NCBI RefSeq assembly: GCF_913777145.1
Contig: NZ_CAJYPS010000027.1
Location: 62,001-126,000 of the forward strand
DNA length: 64,000 nucleotides
Direction of reading: 5' to 3'
Source of the DNA: an uncultured Roseateles sp.
GTDB taxonomy: Bacteria; Pseudomonadota; Gammaproteobacteria; Burkholderiales; Burkholderiaceae_C
A program made the translations under genes and the position numbers. Every line of letters begins with the position of its first letter. The first letter of the stretch is position 1. Shown here piece by piece: positions 54,799-64,000 of the stretch. A model generated the notes under the pieces. It was not told where the DNA came from. It saw nothing but the letters and a program-made list of their open reading frames with translations, and did not search any database.

Positions 54799-56697
54799 AT
54801 GAACCAACCCGTGATGCAGGGCCTCAACCTGAACCTGCCCTCCTATGTCCAGCACCCGCGGCTGATCGCCTGGGTGGCGGAGATCGCCGCGCTCACCGGG
54901 GCCGCGTCGGTCTACTGGTGCGACGGCAGCACCGAGGAGTACCAGCGCCTGTGCGAGCAGCTGGTGCGCGCCGGTACCTTCAAGAAACTCAACCCCGAGC
55001 TGCGTCCGGGCAGCTTCCTGGCGAATTCCGACCCCAGCGACGTCGCCCGCGTGGAAGACCGCACCTTCATCTGCACGCCGCAGAAGGAAGACGCCGGCCC
55101 CACCAACAACTGGATGGCGCCCGCCGAGATGCGCACGCTGTTGCAGACGGGTGACAACGCCCTCTTCAAGGGCAGCATGCGTGGCCGCACGCTCTATGTC
55201 GTGCCCTTCAGCATGGGCCCGCTGGGCAGCCCCATCGCCCACATCGGCGTGGAGCTCAGCGACAGCCCCTATGTGGCGGTCAACATGCGCCTGATGACCC
55301 GCATGGGCCGCGCGGTGCTGGATGTGCTGGGCAGCGACGGCGAGTTCGTGCCCTGCGTGCACACCGTGGGCGCCCCGCTGCAGCCCGGCCAGGCCGACGT
55401 GCCCTGGCCCTGCAACAAGACCAAGTACATCGTCCACTACCCCGAGACCCGCGAGATCTGGAGCTACGGCTCGGGCTATGGCGGCAACGCGCTGCTGGGC
55501 AAGAAGTGCTTTGCGCTGCGCATCGCGTCCACCATGGGCCGTCAGGCTGCTGAGGGGCCCTCCGGTAGCCCGGGCTGGCTGGCCGAGCACATGCTGGTGC
55601 TGGGCGTGGAGAACCCGCAGGGCAAGAAGTACCACGTGGCCGCGGCCTTCCCCAGCGCCTGCGGCAAGACCAATTTCGCGATGCTGATCCCGCCCAAGGC
55701 CTTTGCCGGCTGGAAAGTCACCACCATCGGCGACGACATCGCCTGGATCAAGCCGGGCGCCGATGGCCGGCTCTACGCGATCAACCCCGAGGCCGGCTAC
55801 TTCGGCGTCGCGCCGGGCACCAACGCCCACACCAACCCCAACTGCATGGCCAGCCTGGAGCGCGACGTGATCTTCACCAACGTCGCGCTGACCGATGACG
55901 GCGACGTGTGGTGGGAGGGCATGACCGACACGCCGCCGGCCCACTGCATCGACTGGCAGGGCAAGGACTGGACCCCGGCCATCGCCAAGGAAACCGGCGC
56001 CAAGGCCGCGCACCCGAATGCGCGCTTCACGGTCGCCGCCACCAACAACCCGGCGCTGGACGCCAACTGGGACAACCCGGCCGGCGTGCCCCTTGACGCC
56101 TTCATCTTCGGCGGCCGCCGCTCCACCACCGTGCCGCTGGTGACCGAGGCGCGCGACTGGACCGAGGGCGTCTACATGGCGGCCACCATGGGCTCCGAGA
56201 CCACGGCCGCGGCGGCCGGCCAGCAGGGCGTGGTGCGCCGCGACCCGTTCGCGATGCTGCCCTTCATGGGCTACAACATGAGCGACTATTTCCAGCACTG
56301 GCTGGACCTGGGCGCCAAGCTGGCCGCATCGGGCGCCACCCTGCCCAAGATCTACTGCGTGAACTGGTTCCGCAAGGGCGACGACGGCAAGTTCGTGTGG
56401 CCCGGCTATGGCGAGAACATGCGCGTGCTGAAGTGGATGCTGGACCGCATCGAGGGCACAGGCGGCGGCGAGGAGCATGTGTTCGGCGTGACGCCCAACT
56501 ATGGCGACCTCAACTGGGCCGGCCTGGACTTCTCTGCCGCGCAGTTCGACACCGTGACCCGCATCGATGCCGCCGAATGGCATGCCGAGATGAAGCTGCA
56601 CGACGAGCTGTTCACGCAGCTGGCCCATCACCTGCCCGCCGCGCTGCCCGCGGTGAAGGCGCGCATCGCGCAGCGCCTGCAAAAGGAAGTCGGTTGA
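54799..56697 (+). CDS. pckG: Phosphoenolpyruvate carboxykinase (GTP)
   Basis: Gluconeogenic conversion of oxaloacetate to PEP. The 632-residue GTP-dependent type has the kinase loop [13 protein letters not shown] (about residues 287-299), the metal/PEP region in [27 protein letters not shown] and [21 protein letters not shown] precedes the ATG. An intrinsic terminator follows 28 bp after the stop. Confidence 0.97.
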   Translation: MNQPVMQGLNLNLPSYVQHPRLIAWVAEIAALTGAASVYWCDGSTEEYQRLCEQLVRAGTFKKLNPELRPGSFLANSDPSDVARVEDRTFICTPQKEDAGPTNNWMAPAEMRTLLQTGDNALFKGSMRGRTLYVVPFSMGPLGSPIAHIGVELSDSPYVAVNMRLMTRMGRAVLDVLGSDGEFVPCVHTVGAPLQPGQADVPWPCNKTKYIVHYPETREIWSYGSGYGGNALLGKKCFALRIASTMGRQAAEGPSGSPGWLAEHMLVLGVENPQGKKYHVAAAFPSACGKTNFAMLIPPKAFAGWKVTTIGDDIAWIKPGADGRLYAINPEAGYFGVAPGTNAHTNPNCMASLERDVIFTNVALTDDGDVWWEGMTDTPPAHCIDWQGKDWTPAIAKETGAKAAHPNARFTVAATNNPALDANWDNPAGVPLDAFIFGGRRSTTVPLVTEARDWTEGVYMAATMGSETTAAAAGQQGVVRRDPFAMLPFMGYNMSDYFQHWLDLGAKLAASGATLPKIYCVNWFRKGDDGKFVWPGYGENMRVLKWMLDRIEGTGGGEEHVFGVTPNYGDLNWAGLDFSAAQFDTVTRIDAAEWHAEMKLHDELFTQLAHHLPAALPAVKARIAQRLQKEVG

Positions 56698-56725
56698 CGG
56701 CTCTCGAGCGGCCGAACACCCTTGG

Positions 56726-56749
56726 GGGCGCCTTCGGGCGCCCTTTTTT
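56726..56749 (+). terminator. Intrinsic terminator of pckG
   Basis: GGGCGCC TTCG GGCGCCC, a 7-bp stem with tetraloop, followed by six T. Confidence 0.92.
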
Positions 56750-56902
56750 ATGGGCCGCCCGGTCCGCTTGAGCAGATGTAAGCGCGGTCAGCCTGCTCCT
56801 ACGCGACAAGGCCGCCCGGTCCTGCAAGACCTGTCCCTGCCACCTCCTAAATTGACGTCAAGGCGGCGCCACCCGGCGCGGCCGATGATGAAAGGACAGG
56901 AC

Positions 56903-57226
56903 ATGATGAAGTTTGCTCCCATCGCCTCGCTGCTCGTCGCTGGCGCGCTGATCGCGCCGCTGGCCGTCCAGGCCCAGGACAAGCCCGCCAGCCCCGCCAA
57001 GGTCTGGGTCAAGGACTCGGTTGTGACCACCAAGATCAAGACGCTGCTGGCGGCCGAGAAGATGTCTTCGCTGGCCCTGGTCCATGTGGAGACCGATGCC
57101 GACGGCCTGGTGCAGCTCAGCGGCACCGTGTCCAGCCAGGCGGACAAGGACAAGGCCGAGCAGATCGCGCGCAGCGTGGACGGCGTGAAGCTGGTGGACA
57201 ACCAACTGATGATCGCCGCCAAGTAA
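56903..57226 (+). CDS. Periplasmic BON-domain protein
   Basis: A 107-residue exported protein: signal peptide (cleavage VQA-QDK) and one BON domain (KIKTLLAAEKMSSLALVHVETDADGLVQLSGTVSSQADKDKAEQIARSVDGVKLVDNQLMI). BON domains bind phospholipid or matrix and stabilise the envelope; OsmY is a two-domain relative. AGGAC upstream supports 56903; the next codon is also ATG. Convergent with the lipocalin gene. Confidence 0.92.
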   Translation: MMKFAPIASLLVAGALIAPLAVQAQDKPASPAKVWVKDSVVTTKIKTLLAAEKMSSLALVHVETDADGLVQLSGTVSSQADKDKAEQIARSVDGVKLVDNQLMIAAK

Positions 57227-57241
57227 GCAGCCGCCGCGGGC

Positions 57242-57790
57242 TCAGTCCAGTGGCTGGGTCTGCGGCGTGCGCCGGAAGGCTGCGCGGTCGAATCCCAGCT
57301 CGGCCGCGCGGTCCAGCAGCGCCGTCAGGCGTGGCTCGTCCATCTGCGGCGTGCGCGACAGCACCCAGGCGTACTGGCGGCTGGGCGCGCCCACCAGCAC
57401 CTCGCGGTAGTCCGGGTCCAGCGCCAGCACCCAGTAGTCGCCGTAGAACGGCCAGAAGAAGCTCACGCGCAGCCGGGCATTGCCGCTGCCCTCCACGACC
57501 TTGGCCCGACCCTTGGCGCTGTCCACCGTGCCATCGGCGGTGCGGCAGCGGTTCAGCACCTCGACGCGGTCACCGTCCAGCCGGTAGCGCGCCTGCGTGT
57601 CGGCCACGCACTGCTTCTGGAAACGGTTGGGCAGCAAGGCAATCTCGTACCAGGCGCCCGCATAGCGCGCCAGGTCCACCTGGGCCACCGTGGGCAGCGG
57701 CGCATCCGCAGCCTGCACAGGGGCCCCGCAACACCACAGGGCCAGACCGGCCAGCCATGCTCGATGAGGAATCCTGCTGAATTTGCACAT
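57242..57790 (-). CDS. Lipocalin (Blc-like)
   Basis: A 182-residue exported lipocalin: signal peptide (cleavage VQA-ADA, no lipobox at that point), GxW motif in YAGAWYEIALLPNRFQKQC, FFWPFYGDYWVLALD and the third conserved segment SRTPQMDEPRLTALL. Blc binds lysophospholipids in the outer membrane; this copy looks soluble periplasmic rather than lipidated. Confidence 0.93.
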   Translation of the reverse strand: MCKFSRIPHRAWLAGLALWCCGAPVQAADAPLPTVAQVDLARYAGAWYEIALLPNRFQKQCVADTQARYRLDGDRVEVLNRCRTADGTVDSAKGRAKVVEGSGNARLRVSFFWPFYGDYWVLALDPDYREVLVGAPSRQYAWVLSRTPQMDEPRLTALLDRAAELGFDRAAFRRTPQTQPLD

Positions 57791-57890
57791 GCCCCCAGCA
57801 TAGCCAGCGCGCCGCGACCCCGCGCGGCCACCCGGTACACGCGGGCGGGCAGCTCTTTTTGGTTAAGGAGTGTTTCCGCACCCCGCAAAG

Positions 57891-57910
57891 CCCACCCGAC
57901 TGCGGGTGGG
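57891..57910. other. Hairpin in the lipocalin/acyltransferase intergenic region
   Basis: CCCACCCG/CGGGTGGG, 8 bp with ACTG loop, followed by TCCATGGGGTTTT. A TAGAAT box (57939-57944) downstream may be the -10 of the acyltransferase. No gene otherwise in 57791-58002. Confidence 0.4.
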
Positions 57911-58002
57911 TCCATGGGGTTTTCCCGGCCGGCCTCGCTAGAATTCCGGCTTGCTTCCAGTCTCGGGCCTGCCATCGCGCAGGCCCGAGCGCTTCTCTGC
58001 TG

Positions 58003-59085
58003 ATGACTCCCGCTCGTCGTCTGCCGCATATCGACGCCCTCAAGGCGCTGGCGGCCCAGGCCATCGTCCTGCACCACCTGCTCAGCTACGGCCCCATCGC
58101 CCGTGCGGCGCATGCGGCCCTGCCCACCTTGGCGGGGCTGCTGCACCAGCATGGCCGGCTGGCGGTGCAGATCTTTCTCGTGATCGGCGGCTACCTCAGC
58201 GCCCGCGGGCTGGCGCCGCGCGCCGGCGGGCTCAACGCGCCACTGCCGCAGCTGCTGTGGCGGCGCTACCTGCGCCTGGCCCTGCCCTTCATCGCGGCGG
58301 TGGCCCTGGTGCTGGTGGCATCGGCAGTCGTTGAGCCCTGGCTGCCCGACCTGGTGCCCGGCTCGGTGAGTGCCACGCAGCTGCTGGCCCACGCGCTGCT
58401 GCTGCAGGACCTGCTGGGCCACGAATCGCTGACCGCGGGTGCCTGGTATGTGGCCATCGACTTCCAGCTGTTCGCGCTGCTCGCGCTGCTGCTGGCGCTG
58501 TCCGGCCGCCTGCCGCCGCGCTGGCGGCGCAGCGGCAGCCTGGCGCTGGTGGCACTGCTGGTGCTGGCCTCGGCCTGGGGCTTCAACCGCTTTGCCGAGC
58601 TGGATCACCTGGCTGTCTACTTCTTCGCCGCCTACGGCCTGGGCGCGCTGGTGCACTGGCTGGGCCAGTGGCGCCATGGGCGCTGGACGCTGCCACTGCT
58701 GCTGGCGCTGCTGGCTGCGTCGCTGGTCGTCGAGTTCCGCAGCCGCCTGGCACTGGCCGTGGCCACGGCCGTGCTGCTGGCGCTCGCCCACCGCCACCCC
58801 TGGCAGCCCGGCGAAGCGCTGGCCGAACGGCTGAACCGGCTGGGGCGCGAGTCCTATGCGCTGTTCCTGCTGCACTTCCCGGTGCTGCTGGTGGCCAACG
58901 CGCTGGTGGCCGCCGTCGCCGGGCCGGACGCCATCGGCCTGGCCGCGTTCGCGCTGCTGAGCGCCTGGTGGCTGTCCAACCGCCTGGCCAGCCCCTTCCA
59001 TCGCTGGGTGGAACTGCCGGCCGCGCGCCTGGACCCGCGACGCCCGGTCGCAGCCACCGACGCCTCCGGCCTGGGCCGGGCCTGA
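58003..59085 (+). CDS. Acyltransferase-3 family membrane protein
   Basis: A 360-residue protein with about ten hydrophobic segments. RLPHIDALKALAAQAIVLHHLLSYG contains the His of the acyltransferase-3 motif, followed by QIFLVIGGYLSARGL. These enzymes O-acetylate or O-acylate exopolysaccharide, LPS or peptidoglycan. No polysaccharide gene cluster is adjacent. An open frame extends upstream, but 58003 gives the normal N-terminus. Confidence 0.9.
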   Translation: MTPARRLPHIDALKALAAQAIVLHHLLSYGPIARAAHAALPTLAGLLHQHGRLAVQIFLVIGGYLSARGLAPRAGGLNAPLPQLLWRRYLRLALPFIAAVALVLVASAVVEPWLPDLVPGSVSATQLLAHALLLQDLLGHESLTAGAWYVAIDFQLFALLALLLALSGRLPPRWRRSGSLALVALLVLASAWGFNRFAELDHLAVYFFAAYGLGALVHWLGQWRHGRWTLPLLLALLAASLVVEFRSRLALAVATAVLLALAHRHPWQPGEALAERLNRLGRESYALFLLHFPVLLVANALVAAVAGPDAIGLAAFALLSAWWLSNRLASPFHRWVELPAARLDPRRPVAATDASGLGRA

Positions 59086-59217
59086 GCCGGGACAAAACCC
59101 CTCCAAAGTGCCAGGTCTTGCCAATACCTTGGGCAGGCAGACCGCTCGACAGATAAAGCGATCCGCCGCAGGGCCGTGCGTGCTAAGGTCCGTGCCCTGC
59201 CGTAGAGAGGATGCACC

Positions 59218-61192
59218 GTGACCCCTGACACCCCCAGTCGCGAACAGCTGCTGCACCATCTCTACGAGGCGGCGGAGCTGGAGCACAACCTGATGTGCAC
59301 CTATCTGTACGCGGCCTTCAGCCTCAAGCAGGGGGTGGAAGAAGGGCTGTCGCCGGCCGAGGCGGAAGCCACCGCGCGCTGGCGCCGCGAGATCATCGCC
59401 GTGGCCATCGAGGAGATGGGCCACCTGGTGGCGGTCTGGAACATCACCTCGGCGCTGGGTGGCGCCCCCCACCTGGGGCGCGACAACTTCCCGCTCAACC
59501 CCGGCTACCTGCCGGCCCGCGTGGTCGTGAAACTGGCCCCGTTCAACGCCGCGACGCTGCAGCACTTCGTGTATCTGGAGCGTCCCGAGGGCAGCGACGA
59601 GCCCGATGGCGAGGGCTTCGCCAGCGACCACCTGTTCTCCCGCGCGGTGGGTGCCCGGCGCATCACGCCCATGCCCTGCGACTACGACACCGTGGGCCAC
59701 TTCTACGCCGACGTGGCGCAGGAGATCACCGCCTTCACCGCGGCGCACGGCGAGGACGCCACCTTCTGCGGCGACCGCACGCTGCAGCTGGGCCCCGAGG
59801 AGCTGCGCCTGGACGGCGCGCAGCGCGTGCTGTGCTCCAAGACGGTGCTGAGCTCCTTCGAGTCCATCGTGCGCCAGGGTGAGGGCGCGCCCAGTGACAG
59901 CGAGCGCTCCCACTACCACCGCTTTGCCGACATCCGCGCCGAGCTGGCCGAACTGTGCGCGGCCAACCCCGACTTCGTGCCGGCCCACCCGGCCGCCACC
60001 AACCCGGTGCTGCGCCGCCCGCCGCGGCCCGAGGGCCGGGTCTGGCTGGAGCATGGCGACGCGATCGCCACGGTGGACATTGCCAACGCCTGCTACGGCC
60101 TGATGCTGCGCCTGCTGGGCATGACCTATCTGCTGCCCAGCCCCTCGGCCGACAAGGGGCTGCTGCTGGACCTCAGCCTGGGCCTGATGCGCGCGATGAC
60201 GCCGCTGGCCGAACAAGCCGCCCGCCTGCCCGCCGGCCCCTCCAACCCGACCTGCAACGCCGGTGTCAGCTTCGTGTCGCTGCGCGACGCGTCCGCGCTG
60301 CCGCCGGGCCCCAGCGCGCGCCGCTTCATCCTGGAGCGCCTGGACGAGATCGTCGTCGGCACCCGCCAGCTGCAGGCCTGCCTGGGCGGACCGCGCGTCG
60401 GTCAGGCGCTGGCCGTGCTGGAAGGCCTGAAGGCGCGCGCCGAGCGCAGCCTGGACCTGGGCCCCGGCCTGGGCCTGGTGCAGCGCGACGCCGGCCGCCC
60501 CGCGGCGTCTGCCCCGGCGCCGGTCGCCGCGCCGGCCGCGGCCTCGGGCACCCGCACCGTCGCCAACGGCATCGAGAGCGTGGAGGGCGAGAAGCTCACG
60601 CTCAACTACCAGGCCGACCGCTGCATCCATGCGCGCTTTTGCGTGACCGGCGCGCCCAAGGTCTTCCTGGCCAATGTGGAAGGCCCCTGGATACACCCGG
60701 ACGCGATGCCGGTGGAGCGACTGGTGGACATCGCCCACGCCTGCCCCTCGGGCGCCATCCAGTACCGCCGCAAGGACGGCGAGCCCGACGAGGCGCCGCC
60801 GCCGGTGAACCTGGTCAGCGTGCGCGAGTCTGGCCCCTATGCGGTGCGCGGTGCGCTGCGCCTGCGCGGCGAGCCCATGGGCATGCGGCTGACGCTGTGC
60901 CGCTGCGGCGCCAGCAAGAACAAGCCCTTCTGCGACGGCAGCCACCATGACGCCGGCTTCGTCGCCACCGGCGAGCCCGCCACCGGCCTGCTGGGTCTGC
61001 CCACCGCGATGCCCGAGGTGCGCGACGGCTGGGTGGACATCGAGCCCGAGCCCAACGGCCCGCTGCAGTTGCGCGGCGCCATGGAGTTCATCAGCGGCAC
61101 CGGCCGCATGGTTTGCCGCGTCGCGCAGGCGCGCCTGTGCCGCTGCGGCGGCAGCCAGACCAAACCCTTCTGCGACGGCAGCCACGCCACGA

Positions 61193-61212
<20 letters not shown>
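59218..61212 (+). CDS. Fusion: ferritin-like (VioB/RebD-type) + ferredoxin-like + two CDGSH domains
   Basis: A 664-residue protein. Residues about 8-260 form a ferritin-like domain (EAAELEHNLMCTYLYAAFSLK, IEEMGHLVAVWNI), of the type in iminophenylpyruvate dimer synthase. Residues about 460-530 form a Fer4_19-like region (DRCIHARFC, HACPSGAIQYRR). Residues about 540-664 hold two CDGSH sites, CRCGASKNKPFCDGSH and CRCGGSQTKPFCDGSH. The GTG start has GAGAGG nine bases upstream. The combination implies a multi-iron redox or iron-storage role. It overlaps the downstream kinase gene by 20 bp. Confidence 0.88.

Positions 61213-64000
<2,788 letters not shown>

Overview
The window is very GC-rich DNA with a dense gene layout, many 1-4 bp start/stop overlaps, TAGAAT-like -10 boxes, metX-metW, a membrane-anchored c5-type cytochrome and PEP-CTERM secreted proteins. 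Together these point to a free-living betaproteobacterium of the order Burkholderiales (Roseateles/Rubrivivax/Leptothrix-like). No replication genes, plasmid genes, phage genes or transposases are visible, so it reads as chromosome. 63 protein genes, one tRNA, one riboswitch and two probable integron cassettes are annotated.

Layout. 1-2.9 kb: lysophospholipid transporter lplT (cut by the left edge), alanine racemase, and the ribosome-rescue factor arfB. 2.9-6.5 kb is accessory: a divergent tetA-type efflux pump and tetR with two palindromic tet operators, a degenerate second copy of the arfB/tetA 3' ends, then two small minus-strand genes, each followed by an attC-like site. 6.6-16 kb: amino-acid/drug exporters, radA-PilZ, DedA-rhodanese, ilvE, small conserved genes, cytochrome c and tRNA-Arg(CCG). 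16-25.5 kb: the proteasome-like peptidase Anbu, nadC with an FAH-family hydrolase, rlpA, an SDR, two tandem diguanylate cyclases, and the thiL-pgpA-pncC operon. 25.6-29.3 kb: malic enzyme, then a secreted barnase-like RNase with its barstar inhibitor. 29.3-34.5 kb: the lptD-surA-rsmA envelope operon, divergent from a gene that looks like a headless AmgK. 34.5-45 kb: LysR, M20 peptidase, diguanylate cyclase, a secreted Lys-rich peptide, metX-metW under a SAM-II riboswitch, an MCP, and lacI-type regulator with rlmJ. 45-54 kb: old yellow enzyme, two PEP-CTERM proteins flanking a LysR gene, a beta-helix protein, a MOSC protein, and a three-gene GMC oxidoreductase/small subunit/DUF1080 lipoprotein cluster. 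54-64 kb: phosphatase, GTP-dependent PEPCK, BON protein, lipocalin, acyltransferase, a diiron/ferredoxin/double-CDGSH fusion protein, and a hybrid histidine kinase that ends on the last base.

How they work together. Envelope biogenesis recurs (lplT, alr, rlpA, lptD-surA, pgpA, lipocalin, BON). Central carbon metabolism has maeB and pckG, the two enzymes connecting C4 acids with pyruvate and PEP. c-di-GMP and chemotaxis are represented by three GGDEF proteins, one PilZ protein, one MCP and one hybrid kinase. Methionine synthesis is controlled by RNA. The most unusual points are the SAM-II riboswitch with terminator on metX, the cassette-like pair near 5.2-6.4 kb, the tetA/tetR segment between direct repeats, a structured intergenic repeat whose stem covaries between two inverted copies, the AmgK-like remnant, the 664-residue iron-protein fusion, and two divergent genes whose start codons overlap. 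All family calls are by reading the sequence; no database search was run.
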